This document shows positions 1 through 8,117 of a stretch of DNA of 39,789 bases, one piece after another (positions within the stretch are counted from its first letter, which is position 1; each line of letters begins with the position of its first letter). This stretch comes from Paraglaciecola hydrolytica. GTDB lineage: Bacteria > Pseudomonadota > Gammaproteobacteria > Enterobacterales > Alteromonadaceae. Where the stretch lies: contig NZ_LSNE01000005.1 of assembly GCF_001565895.1 (NCBI RefSeq), forward strand, positions 827,633 through 867,421, in the 5' to 3' direction. Position numbers and translations under genes: made by a program. The notes below the pieces were generated by a model. It was not told the DNA's origin, ran no database searches, and saw nothing but the letters and a program-made list of their open reading frames with translations.

Positions 1-61
1 TTGGCACATTTAAGCCAATCAGGCTAAGTATCACAATTTCATTTCAGACGCTTTACCTTTG

Positions 62-82
62 TGTTCTCTGTGTTCTCTGTGG
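62..82. repeat. 9-bp tandem repeat, two units (TGTTCTCTG)
   Basis: Two perfect units of TGTTCTCTG at 62-70 and 71-79 are followed by TGG and TTAAAATG. Similar CACAGAG/CTCTGTG tandem tracts are, from memory, common intergenic repeats in many proteobacteria. The rest of 1-237 shows no gene. Confidence 0.6.
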
Positions 83-237
83 TTAAAATGCTTTTGATTT
101 TTTCTTTGCCCTCAGTGATTAAATGACCAGGCTATTTAGTGACAAAAGTCACTTCGAATACGTGACTTTTATGCCTTATTTGTCTCTCCTATTCGCACCA
201 CACTAGACACACTCAAACACAACAATTCAGGTGACAC

Positions 238-810
238 ATGCAAAATACTCAAAGTAGTTTAGAACAACAACGTGAGCTGTTTAAACAAAGACGCTTTTTA
301 GCCATGCCCTTAGCGGGCATGTTAGTTTGGGCCATCATTGGTTGCATGGCGCCGTTTGTATCTGAGCTGGTTAGGGTTTATTCAGTATGGTTGGGCTGTG
401 GCAGTATTTTTTACTTGGCCATTGGCTTGGCTAAACTTACCGGTGAAGATTTTTTTGGTAAACATCGCGCTAAAAACACCTTTGATCGTTTATTTTTGTT
501 GGCTGTGAGCATGTGTTTAATGATGTTCCCCATTGCGATGATTTACTCCACCGAAAATAGCAGTTCAGTGCCACTGACTGTAGGCATTATTGCTGGCTTA
601 ATGTGGATGCCATTTTCATGGATCATCGAACATTGGATTGGCTATTTTCATGCCATTGTCCGCACCATTGGTGTCATAATCGTGTGGTTGTGCTTTCCTG
701 AACATCGGTTTGAAGCGGTATCACTGGTCGTTGTGATTGTGTATGCCATCACACTTTATGTAATGGAACTCCGCTTTCGTGCTCAAACGACAATCAACAA
801 CGTTAAATAA
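238..810 (+). CDS. Multi-pass inner membrane protein of unknown function
   Basis: The 190-residue product starts at an ATG preceded by a good ribosome binding site (AGGTG about 5 nt upstream). A charged N-terminus (about residues 1-20) is followed by five or six hydrophobic segments, near residues 22-42, 48-66, 82-103, 112-130, 136-153 and 158-176, with a short basic C-terminal tail. No catalytic motif is visible. The layout (short polar N-terminus, then the segment MPLAGMLVWAIIG) is reminiscent of small uncharacterised bacterial membrane protein families such as DUF7010, but that assignment is from memory and uncertain. It stands alone; the next gene starts 110 bp downstream in the same direction. 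Confidence 0.75.
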   Translation: MQNTQSSLEQQRELFKQRRFLAMPLAGMLVWAIIGCMAPFVSELVRVYSVWLGCGSIFYLAIGLAKLTGEDFFGKHRAKNTFDRLFLLAVSMCLMMFPIAMIYSTENSSSVPLTVGIIAGLMWMPFSWIIEHWIGYFHAIVRTIGVIIVWLCFPEHRFEAVSLVVVIVYAITLYVMELRFRAQTTINNVK

Positions 811-919
811 CAGCTCTAAGAGCATTCACCTTGCTGCGGATATTAACAAGCTAACCATTTGACGATCAACATCGGGCTTGAGTATGCTGAGCCATAAAGC
901 CCGATAATAAAGTGCCCAA

Positions 920-1495
920 ATGCACAGACAAACCGCCATAGACTTAATCGTTAAACACCAAGTTGAGCAACTAAGCGATGACACACGCAGCGAAACCGTA
1001 CTAGGTTGGTTTGAGATGGGTGGTTTTGTAGTTGGCGACAGCTTTATTGAAAATTTGCCCACAGAGCTGCAACACGAATTAAGCAGCGGAAAAATGCCGG
1101 ACAATCCCTTAGATCGAAAATACGATCCTTTATTGATGGATGGCAAACACGATAGATATGCAGGGGTAAAAAATAGCTATTTACTTGCTTATTTACATCA
1201 GCATTTACCTAATATCCCATTCGACATTAGCGAAATTAGCGGTGAGCCTGCAACTTTGTTCGCCTGCCCCTGTTGTCATTACCGTACCTTAACAAGCCAA
1301 GGGGCTTACGAGATTTGCACGGTGTGTTTTTGGGAGGACGACGGTGCCAGTGAGCCAGACGACAATAGCTCGCCAAATCATATGTCGGTAGCTCAAGGTC
1401 AAATCAATTTTGCCAAGTTTGGCGCCTGCGATAGAGACATGCTTAACCATGTTGATCCAGAAGGTAAACACAAATACCTCAGAGCTAGCCATTAA
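920..1495 (+). CDS. Cysteine-rich CPCC-domain protein
   Basis: The 191-residue product has a mostly helical N-terminal half and a C-terminal zinc-ribbon-like part with CPCC (near residue 117) and CTVCFWEDDG (near residue 133). These are the hallmarks of the Cys-rich CPCC family (PF14206), whose four cysteines probably bind zinc. The molecular role of the family is unknown. The N-terminal part (residues 1-100) is probably a separate helical domain. There is no signal peptide, so a cytoplasmic location is expected. The stop codon overlaps the stop of the convergent WYL regulator (shared TTAA at 1492-1495). The ribosome binding site is weak. Confidence 0.8.
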   Translation: MHRQTAIDLIVKHQVEQLSDDTRSETVLGWFEMGGFVVGDSFIENLPTELQHELSSGKMPDNPLDRKYDPLLMDGKHDRYAGVKNSYLLAYLHQHLPNIPFDISEISGEPATLFACPCCHYRTLTSQGAYEICTVCFWEDDGASEPDDNSSPNHMSVAQGQINFAKFGACDRDMLNHVDPEGKHKYLRASH

Positions 1496-2232
1496 TCCTT
1501 AGAGCCGCTACTTTTGCATTGGGCAGTACTGTCGGCATAACCTTCATCTTTGCTTTCTTGCATGGCAATATAATGCGGCAAACTCAAGGTCTTGGACGTT
1601 TGAAATTTCACTTCTTGCTGACTCAGTTGCTGGATCCGGTCAATGCGAAATACCCGATAATCTTGGCGTAACTGACACCAGGCGACCAAAGTCCACACCC
1701 TGCCCCAAAATACCAAACCCAAAGGCCATAACTCACGACGACTTTGTTTATCCTCCAAACTTTGATAAGTAATTTCAATCTGCCGTTTGCCTTTTATCGC
1801 TGCACGCAGATCATCACTAAAACGGCTGACATGACTACGATGAAAATCAGGTACGATTAACCAACCATTTTGTTGATGATGGCGAGTATGTAATGGGTCG
1901 GGCAAAATGGCTTTTATTTTATCAAAGGCACGATTAGCCGCATCACCAAGCTGAACATCACTCCAGCCCTGCACCATTTTCACCCCAAGCATCAGGGCCT
2001 CAAGTTCATCCTCTTCAAACATTAAAGGCGGCAAATTAAAACCGGGACGTAAGCGATAGCCTACACCGGCTTCAGATTCTATTGGCACATTGGATAACGA
2101 CAGCGCTTGTATGTCCCGATAAACCGTACGTTGCGATACGCGCAGTTGCTCAGCTATTTCTTGTGAGGTGACCACCCCACGACGACTGCGCAAGATATTA
2201 AGCAACTGAAATAAACGTTCACCCTTGCGCAT
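1492..2232 (-). CDS. WYL-domain transcriptional regulator (YafY/DeoR-like)
   Basis: The 246-residue product has an N-terminal winged helix-turn-helix (residues about 5-60, containing TSQEIAEQLRVSQRTVYRDI), a linker, and a C-terminal WYL domain (about 140-215, containing RQIEITYQS and WPLGLVFWGRVWTLVAWC). WYL domains bind ligands such as nucleotides or nucleic acid and set the DNA-binding state of the regulator. AGGA lies a few bases before the ATG. It is the second gene of an operon, 17 bp downstream of the ABM-like gene, so it probably regulates that gene and itself. A dyad at 2672-2689 is a candidate operator. The C-terminus (last 25 residues) is polar and looks disordered. Confidence 0.88.
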   Translation of the reverse strand: MRKGERLFQLLNILRSRRGVVTSQEIAEQLRVSQRTVYRDIQALSLSNVPIESEAGVGYRLRPGFNLPPLMFEEDELEALMLGVKMVQGWSDVQLGDAANRAFDKIKAILPDPLHTRHHQQNGWLIVPDFHRSHVSRFSDDLRAAIKGKRQIEITYQSLEDKQSRRELWPLGLVFWGRVWTLVAWCQLRQDYRVFRIDRIQQLSQQEVKFQTSKTLSLPHYIAMQESKDEGYADSTAQCKSSGSKD

Positions 2233-2249
2233 AATTGTCCTATAAGGTG

Positions 2250-2609
2250 CTAAAGCCCTGGTGTTTCACTTGTTCCGTGGTTTGCATAAATAGCTAACAT
2301 CTGTGGGTAGGCTTCGGCATCTGCCAACATATGGCGCATCTGCATAGTGGTGTTATCAATAAGATTGACTAAAATCTGCCCTATATTACTTTGCATAAAA
2401 GCCTCACCTGCCGCTTTAGCATCGTCCATGGTTTTCCAATACACCACGTCAAACCACGTTTGGTGTTCATCCTGACTTATTGAGCGATACAAAAAACCGG
2501 GTTGGGCCAGACAAAAATTATTTACTGCGCTGTGAGTAGCGCGCAAATCCTCAATACTTATACCTGCTTTTAAGCGATAACTTACCATCTCGATTGTGGT
2601 TGTGCACAT
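2250..2609 (-). CDS. ABM-like (dimeric alpha-beta barrel) protein
   Basis: The 119-residue product has the pattern of small ferredoxin-fold proteins of the antibiotic biosynthesis monooxygenase type: a first strand with MVSYRLKAG, a helix, a central segment (QPGFLYRSIS), then WFDVVYWKTMDDAKAAGEAF. Family members act as dimers, often as monooxygenases, haem-binding proteins or stress proteins; the substrate here cannot be told. The start is well supported by AAGGAG 7 nt upstream. It is the first gene of a two-gene operon with the WYL regulator. Confidence 0.75.
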   Translation of the reverse strand: MCTTTIEMVSYRLKAGISIEDLRATHSAVNNFCLAQPGFLYRSISQDEHQTWFDVVYWKTMDDAKAAGEAFMQSNIGQILVNLIDNTTMQMRHMLADAEAYPQMLAIYANHGTSETPGL

Positions 2610-2671
2610 AAACTGCTCCTTAGTTAATTCGGCTACAACGCCGAAGCAGAAACAAGATTACGCGCCACCTA

Positions 2672-2689
2672 CTGACAGCATTGTGTCAG
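2672..2689. promoter_or_regulatory. Candidate operator dyad CTGACA-N6-TGTCAG
   Basis: Perfect 6-bp inverted repeat with a 6-bp spacer, 63 bp upstream of the ABM-like gene start. It lies in the only promoter region serving the ABM-WYL operon, so it could be the binding site of the WYL regulator. This is inferred from position and symmetry only. Confidence 0.4.
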
Positions 2690-2754
2690 CAGAGATCTCA
2701 ACTATAAAAAATAGTTTGTTAACTAAGCTAAATACATTTCACAACAGCATCTAA

Positions 2755-2976
2755 CTAATTCGTAAACAAATCAAAAACATTACCTAAAGTGCTGGTTTTG
2801 CCACGATAAAATTCGGTATAGGTACAATTAACACAGGTCACTGCGGTAAATTTACGATTTTGCATATCGAATATTTTCGACCAACCACTGCCTGTGGTGG
2901 CAATAGTATCGGTATCGTATTCAGGGCATTGACACTTAGGGCACTTCCATTTGTGTGAACTATCGTGATTTGACAT
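2755..2976 (-). CDS. Small zinc-ribbon nucleic-acid-binding-type protein
   Basis: Two CxxC pairs (CPKCQCPEC-like near the N-terminus, and CVNC further on) frame about 45 residues ending in YTEFYRG, typical of small predicted nucleic-acid-binding zinc-ribbon proteins (COG3478-like). The ATG at 2976 is chosen over an in-frame start 10 codons upstream (3006) because AGGAGA lies 5 nt before it, giving 73 residues beginning MSNHDSSHKW. The target is unknown. It is a single gene with no evident partner. Confidence 0.75.
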   Translation of the reverse strand: MSNHDSSHKWKCPKCQCPEYDTDTIATTGSGWSKIFDMQNRKFTAVTCVNCTYTEFYRGKTSTLGNVFDLFTN

Positions 2977-3116
2977 AAACTCTCCTAGTCTGGGTTGAAT
3001 TGGCACCTAAGGTGGTACTTAAGCACAATACTCACTTTAATGTTAAATCATCGGGGCTTACAAGGTTGCTGCGGGCTTTAAACGTAAGTAAGTATGACGA
3101 GGCAGAATTCACTCGA

Positions 3117-4235
3117 TTAAATCACTATTGCTTTACTACTGGCGTCAGCGTCCTTTTCTAATTCAGCAATGTGTTTGTTAGCCGCTTGCAATTGACGTTC
3201 AATATCGCGACGTGCATCGATCATTTCATTGGCAATAGTGGCCAAATACTTGAATTCCGAGAAGCCCAGCTTTTTGCCATCCATATGCTGATACTCCCGT
3301 TTACAGCGATAAAAAAACATCACAAAATTCAAAAAGGCTCGCTGAAAGGTAATATAACTTTTGATCAATAAGATAATTAAGGCCAAAGCAGTAATGGTCA
3401 TGATCAGTAAACTGATGTGTTCAACGCGCTTTTCTGCAGAAGTAATTGATAGCGCCAACTTACTATTTACCGTCGTGAGCTGAGCTTCCAGTGTATGCGC
3501 TTGCTCGCGAAATTTGCCTTGTAAACCAAGAGTATGATCCAAGCCAATGGTTTGATAGGCCGTCACGAGTTGCAAAAAGTTATACTGGTAATCATCTAAC
3601 AAGGCTTGTTGAAGTTGCGCATTGACTGACGTTGATTGGTTAATAGCAAAGGATAATTGCTGATAATACGAGGTCTCGCGTTCGACATATTCCAAACGTT
3701 TACGCAGTAAAAAGTCTTTTTCACTGCGGCGCATTTGCAACAATAAAACTTGCAAGTTGCTTTGCTTGAGGCGTTTTAGCTCATCTTCTAACTTGTGGGT
3801 CGCTTGACGAAACTCCCCTTGAAAACCACTATTTTCATCCAAGCCAATTTTTGTTTGTAAACTGACCAAAGCAAAAAATTGTGTTTGATACTGGGCAAAA
3901 CTAGCACCTAATTCATCAAACAACATATCGCTATCATCAAGCTTGGAAAAAACAGGTTTTATCTCACTTATCTGCTCAGCAAAACCATCGGCTCGGGCAG
4001 CAAAGCTATCCACATACTGCGTATCTAAGCGCAATAAAAAATCTTTTTCATGACGACGTAATTGCAGTAATTCATTGCTCAATTTAAGCAGTTGCTTACT
4101 CTGACTATTGAGCTTAATTAACCTGTCGGTATTGTAAATTTGGTTAAGCACTAAGACCAACATGCCCAACAAACACACGGCGATAATGATCAGTAAGCGA
4201 GTTTTAATCGAATCAAACTTTATCGTGGTAAACAT
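3117..4235 (-). CDS. Membrane sensor with duplicated helical-bundle domain, no output domain
   Basis: The 372-residue product has a transmembrane helix at about 13-33, a large periplasmic helical region (about 35-270), a second transmembrane helix (about 275-295) and a cytoplasmic coiled tail. The periplasmic part repeats one module: LRRHEKDFLLR then IGLDENSGFQGEFR, followed by MRRSEKDFLLR then IGLDHTLGLQGKFR. This is the signature of the helical bimodular (HBM) sensor domain of chemoreceptors and sensor kinases, which binds small organic acids in studied members. The cytoplasmic tail (about 75 residues, partly coiled coil) has no methyl-accepting, kinase or GGDEF domain, so it is either an orphan sensor or a truncated receptor. 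The next gene on this strand is 264 bp upstream. Confidence 0.8.
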   Translation of the reverse strand: MFTTIKFDSIKTRLLIIIAVCLLGMLVLVLNQIYNTDRLIKLNSQSKQLLKLSNELLQLRRHEKDFLLRLDTQYVDSFAARADGFAEQISEIKPVFSKLDDSDMLFDELGASFAQYQTQFFALVSLQTKIGLDENSGFQGEFRQATHKLEDELKRLKQSNLQVLLLQMRRSEKDFLLRKRLEYVERETSYYQQLSFAINQSTSVNAQLQQALLDDYQYNFLQLVTAYQTIGLDHTLGLQGKFREQAHTLEAQLTTVNSKLALSITSAEKRVEHISLLIMTITALALIILLIKSYITFQRAFLNFVMFFYRCKREYQHMDGKKLGFSEFKYLATIANEMIDARRDIERQLQAANKHIAELEKDADASSKAIVI

Positions 4236-4363
4236 TGTTAATGCTCAAAAATATAATCCTCAAGCATGGCATTTTATTATGAAGCTTTTATGTATTAAGG
4301 CGCTGAGTTTTGTACGGTGAGTTTTGCGCTGTATCTTGCTCATCTATCCAACTAATAAACTAA

Positions 4364-4390
4364 TGATGCGCTGCATAATGCAGCACATCA
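4364..4390. repeat. Hairpin-forming inverted repeat
   Basis: TGATG-c-GCTGCAT-a-ATGCAGC-a-CATCA: 12 paired bases with one mismatch around a single-base centre. It lies in the 264-bp gap downstream of the Sde182-like gene. Read on the minus strand it is followed by a T-rich stretch, so it may act as a terminator for that gene; a protein-binding site is also possible. The rest of 4236-4499 shows no gene. Confidence 0.45.
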
Positions 4391-4499
4391 TATGCTACTG
4401 GATAGTATTATGGCTGTTGAGATAATCCAGATATATGCCTTAAAACACCTGAAAAATTGTATAAAGCTCAGTTTTACTTAACTAATTTTCGCATTTTGC

Positions 4500-6083
4500 T
4501 TAATTGACATTCAAAATCATACGGCGATAGGCCGCAAGGCTTGGAGAGCCACTATCGTGAACAACTAAAATAATGTGAAGGTTTTTACCTGAAGCGTCTG
4601 CGGGTACTACGACATTTGCGACAGATGAATCACCATTGAGAATTTTCACCTCACCATCATATGAACTTGCTTCATCATAAAATTGCCAAGAATAATGTAA
4701 GGTATTGCCGTCTGGATCACTTGAGCCAGTGGCTGACAAGCTAAGCTGTTCGCCTGCCTTGACACTCATGTCCAATATTTGCCGAGTAACATCACCATTT
4801 AAAACTGCAATTGGAAAGTGATTTGCCTTACTGGGATTGGGCGTCACGCTCCAATCCATGCGTGCTGCTAAACTATTTTCAATATCCGGTTGCCATTTTT
4901 TAATCGCAGCCGTGCGTTCTTCAGTATTGGTATATAAAGCATAAGGCCGCAATTTTTGCTCATGGGCCATCACCCCTGCATGTTTTTCTGCCCAACTAAA
5001 CAATTTAACGTCGTATTTTTTCTCAGCACCAAAACGTCCACCCCAGCCACCCTGAGTCAATTCATCAGGTTCATTCAAACCACGTGCTGCAATATGAAAA
5101 AAAGATGGAGAGTCTCCTTCTGTTGCCCACTTAGAGGTTGGGTATACCTCGCCTAATGGGCCATGATTTTGCACATTGTCCGCTGTCCAACTTTTGCTTG
5201 GAGCCCAACCATAAACGCCCTCAGCATTACGGATATAAAGCGCATCAGGAAAGTTTTTTGCGATCCACGAGCCGGCATCATCTTGACCTAAAATGTCGTA
5301 CACCCTGATTTTATTAACAAAGGCTTTTACTGCCGCTGGTGAACGTGTGTGTTTAATTTTCCAAAAAGCCTGAGCTATGGTGTTGGCACCACCCCAGGCA
5401 TTTACCCAAACCGGCCGCGGATCGTCTTTATTATCCACCAGCTCAATAATAAGCTTTGAACCTTCACTGTCTTTTCCTTCACCAGTCCCTGCCATTAATG
5501 CCTCAGTTTGACCGCCTTTAACAATGGCTCTGAGGTAATCAGGGCTAGGATAACCACTCGCGTGTGCACTAAGATTTGTAAATACTTTTTCATAGGCATC
5601 AACAGCCGTGCCTATTCTTTGTTGGGCCATTTTAGGATTGGCTTCAACCCAAGCATGGCCGTATATGATCCCCTGCAAATCATACTCATTAGCTAACACT
5701 AAGGCATGCACCAAAGATTGCAAATCGTCAGGATCGGCACCACCAATATCAGTGGTAATGACTAAACGTAGTTTTGTGGCTTGCAGTTTTATATCAAAGT
5801 GAGATGAGCTTAACGAAGTGATAGAAAGGTCTTTTTGCCAATATTTATTGTTGGTGATCCTCAGTGTATCAGCCAAATTAGCCGGAGAAACTTGGCTAGT
5901 AAGAGAAAATTCTCCACTGCTGTTGGTTGTTGTTGACAGGCCTTCCTTAACTAAGTCGACTTTAGCGCCAATTATCGGTAGTGAGGTTTGTTTGTCTGTA
6001 ACCACACCATAGATAGTGCTGGCTTGGGTATAACTTACAGACAAAAGTGAAACAATCATTATTAAACGTTTGAATAGTATCAT
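4500..6083 (-). CDS. Secreted Sde182/DUF1593 nucleoside-hydrolase-like protein
   Basis: The 527-residue product starts with a signal peptide (about 1-21, ending TQA). Next is a carboxypeptidase-regulatory-like beta domain (about 22-105, IYGVVTDKQTSLPIIGAKV). The main domain (about 108-400) carries TTDIGGADPDDLQSLVHAL, which resembles the metal-binding Asp cluster of nucleoside hydrolases; DUF1593 proteins such as cellulose-binding Sde182 share it. The C-terminal domain (about 420-527) has an Ig-like fold pattern with SATGSSDPDGNTLHYSW. Relatives are linked to plant polysaccharide use, but the substrate is not established. The extra N-terminal beta domain is not part of every family member. 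Export to the periplasm or outside is expected. It stands alone with no clear operon. Confidence 0.85.
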   Translation of the reverse strand: MILFKRLIMIVSLLSVSYTQASTIYGVVTDKQTSLPIIGAKVDLVKEGLSTTTNSSGEFSLTSQVSPANLADTLRITNNKYWQKDLSITSLSSSHFDIKLQATKLRLVITTDIGGADPDDLQSLVHALVLANEYDLQGIIYGHAWVEANPKMAQQRIGTAVDAYEKVFTNLSAHASGYPSPDYLRAIVKGGQTEALMAGTGEGKDSEGSKLIIELVDNKDDPRPVWVNAWGGANTIAQAFWKIKHTRSPAAVKAFVNKIRVYDILGQDDAGSWIAKNFPDALYIRNAEGVYGWAPSKSWTADNVQNHGPLGEVYPTSKWATEGDSPSFFHIAARGLNEPDELTQGGWGGRFGAEKKYDVKLFSWAEKHAGVMAHEQKLRPYALYTNTEERTAAIKKWQPDIENSLAARMDWSVTPNPSKANHFPIAVLNGDVTRQILDMSVKAGEQLSLSATGSSDPDGNTLHYSWQFYDEASSYDGEVKILNGDSSVANVVVPADASGKNLHIILVVHDSGSPSLAAYRRMILNVN

Positions 6084-6457
6084 TAGAAAGTGTCTTGATT
6101 TGTAGGCGGATAATGCTGTTATTCGTTATTTTCAATGCTGCTATGTTCGTTTGCGCTTTGCCATCCCTTCGAGATAAAAAATAATAGAAATACTCAAGAA
6201 AAGAAGTCTGGAGTTACAACAAACCAAAGTGCAATGCTATTTATTTAGTGGCTGGGTTAATATGGATAGACTGCTTTGAACAGCGGCTCTTCGATTTAAA
6301 AGCGTTGAACATCGCCTTTACTGAGAAAGCGGGCAGTCAGGATGAATAGTTCTGCCCCGCAGGTTGTTAACCATTGGCGATCTGCCCAGCATAATAAGCC
6401 TAAGCAGCCCCCCGAGATAATCAGTCCTACAACAAGCAGGCTGAGGTGTTTATTTTC
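6084..6457. other. 374-bp gap without an assignable gene
   Basis: No gene with a normal start is visible. On the minus strand the frame of the upstream PEP-CTERM gene stays open for 88 codons past its TAA (6457 down to the TGA at 6194). That stretch encodes a hydrophobic segment (LSLLVVGLIISGG) but has no ATG, GTG or TTG. It could be a decayed gene end or chance. The promoter of the Sde182-like gene should lie near 6090-6200. Confidence 0.5.
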
Positions 6458-7033
6458 TTAAGGCTCCAATGTTTTCACAGCGGTTGAAACCGCCAAGCGA
6501 CGACGTTTAAACCCCACCAAGGCACATAAGCCAAATAGCGCGATGCTGATAGTACCTGGTGCTGGAACAGGCACTGAGACCGGAGGCGCAGCACTCAAAA
6601 ACGAGAACAACCCCGTATCGCTAGTAAGTTGGTAATCAACTTTTCTGTTTTGGCTGTCAAAAAATTCGATGCCCAACAGCCCGGCAGTGCTACTAAAATC
6701 AGCACCCAAATTGCCGTGGCCAATACCTATCGAACCCACGTAGTTATTAATCAATGTAATCGAAGTATCTAGTGTCAGGCTCATGTAGGTGTTAAACCCA
6801 TTGTTGGCATTCACGGTGATCGGGAGAGTGAAAAGATTAGTCATATCTGATGACCCGGCCGTAGTGACCTGCCCATCGCCAATACTAAAAAAGGACGCCA
6901 TCTGATTGAATTCTGGAACGCCAAAACCCTGTGTTCTGAATTCACTTCTCATAAAGGCTGAGTTGCCATCATAGAATAAGCTTTCGTCGACGTTTTCGTA
7001 GTTATTACCGTGAAATCGCATCAGGGTTTTCAT
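6458..7033 (-). CDS. PEP-CTERM sorting-domain protein lacking a signal peptide (possibly truncated)
   Basis: The 191-residue product ends in a PEP-CTERM-type sorting signal: VPVPAPGT (residues about 154-161), a hydrophobic helix (ISIALFGLCALVGF) and KRRR. In the family this tail is cleaved by exosortase, and the proteins go to the outer envelope or exopolysaccharide. The motif reads PAPGT instead of the usual PEP. The body is beta-rich and Asn/Gly-rich. Such proteins should start with a signal peptide, but this one begins MKTLMRFHGNN and an in-frame TAG sits three codons upstream of the ATG, so the export signal is missing. The upstream 94 bp hold a repeat and the divergent RAYT gene. Insertion of that element may have removed the true 5' end. 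Fourteen residues follow the usual basic end. Confidence 0.7.
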   Translation of the reverse strand: MKTLMRFHGNNYENVDESLFYDGNSAFMRSEFRTQGFGVPEFNQMASFFSIGDGQVTTAGSSDMTNLFTLPITVNANNGFNTYMSLTLDTSITLINNYVGSIGIGHGNLGADFSSTAGLLGIEFFDSQNRKVDYQLTSDTGLFSFLSAAPPVSVPVPAPGTISIALFGLCALVGFKRRRLAVSTAVKTLEP

Positions 7034-7036
7034 GGT

Positions 7037-7078
7037 GAGAATCTAAAAAAGACACCCATTTTTAGCTTTTAGAATCTC
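7037..7078. repeat. Imperfect inverted repeat with GACACCCA core next to RAYT gene
   Basis: GAGAATCTAAAA (7037-7048) and TTTTAGAATCTC (7067-7078) form 12-bp arms with one mismatch. Between them lies GACACCCA (7051-7058), whose complement TGGGTGTC recurs at 8325-8332 on the far side of the transposase gene. REP-like hairpins of this kind are the usual substrates and neighbours of RAYT transposases. Confidence 0.5.
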
Positions 7079-7127
7079 AATCTTCGACTACGCTTAAAAT
7101 TCCTCAATCGACCACGGATGGTGATGT

Positions 7128-8117
7128 ATGCCTCAAGCTCGCAAAAGCCAAATCAGTTTAATTGATACTCCCTATTACCATTGTGTGTCACGCTGTGTGC
7201 GGCGCTCGTTTTTGTGTGGCGTGGATAAATTTACCGGCCAGAGTTATGAACATCGCCGGGGCTGGGTAGAGGAGCGATTGTTGCTTTTAGCCTCAGTATT
7301 TGCCATCGATATTTGTGCCTATGCGGTGATGAGCAATCACACTCATGTGGTGCTATGTGTGGATAAAATCGAGGCAGAGAGCTGGTCGAAAGAAGAAGTG
7401 TTAACTCGTTGGCACAGCCTGCACAAAGGCACCTTGCTGACTAACAAATACCTCAATGTTGAACAACGCGCCCAAATGAGTGAGTCGGAATTACTGGCCG
7501 TAGCCGACACCGTTACAATTTACCGCCAGCGCCTGTATGACATCAGCTGGTTTATGCGTAATCTCAATGAATACATCGCCCGTGAAGCCAATAAAGAAGA
7601 TGATTGTACTGGTAGATTCTGGGAAGGTAGATTCAAATCTCAGGCTTTATTAGATGAAAGTGCGGTCTTAGCCTGCATGGCCTATGTGGACTTAAACCCC
7701 ATCAGAGCAAAAATGGACAGCACGCCCGAAACCTCACACCACACCAGCATCAAGCAGCGCATTGAAGCGATTAGAGACAGCAAACAACCTGAAACACTCA
7801 TGCGTTTTGTGGGCAACCACCGACACAATATGCCCAAAGGTATAGCCTACAGCCTGATTGACTATTGTGAATTAGTCGATTGCACTGGCCGATGCATACG
7901 CGAAGACAAAGCTGGGCACATTGAGCATCATCACAGCCCCATATTAGAACGACTCGGCATCAACGACGAGCAGTGGTTAAGCCTCACCACTCAATTTGAA
8001 CAACACTTCTCAACCGCGGTAGGCAGTGAGCATATGCTGCAACAATTCAAACACCACACCAACCATCAACGCATACGCGGCATGGGCAAGGCCAAAACAC
8101 TGTTTAAATCAGCCTAA
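7128..8117 (+). mobile_element. REP-associated tyrosine transposase (RAYT, IS200/Y1-like) gene
   Basis: The 329-residue product has the Y1 HuH nuclease motif NHTHVVL (His71 and His73), the early motif YYHCVSRCVRR, a mid region with LNEYIAREAN that supplies the candidate catalytic tyrosine, and the RAYT-typical YVDLNPIRA. These enzymes cut single-stranded REP hairpins and are usually domesticated single copies. This long version (over 300 residues) is common in Alteromonadales. The gene looks intact, starts at ATG with a weak ribosome binding site, and lies between two PEP-CTERM genes. GACACCCA/TGGGTGTC motifs lie on both sides, 70 bp before the start and about 208 bp after the stop. Confidence 0.9.

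Noticed and set aside
826-1146. Minus-strand open frame of 106 codons
   Set aside because: It lies opposite the CPCC-domain gene, has no recognisable motif and is poor in composition for a protein.
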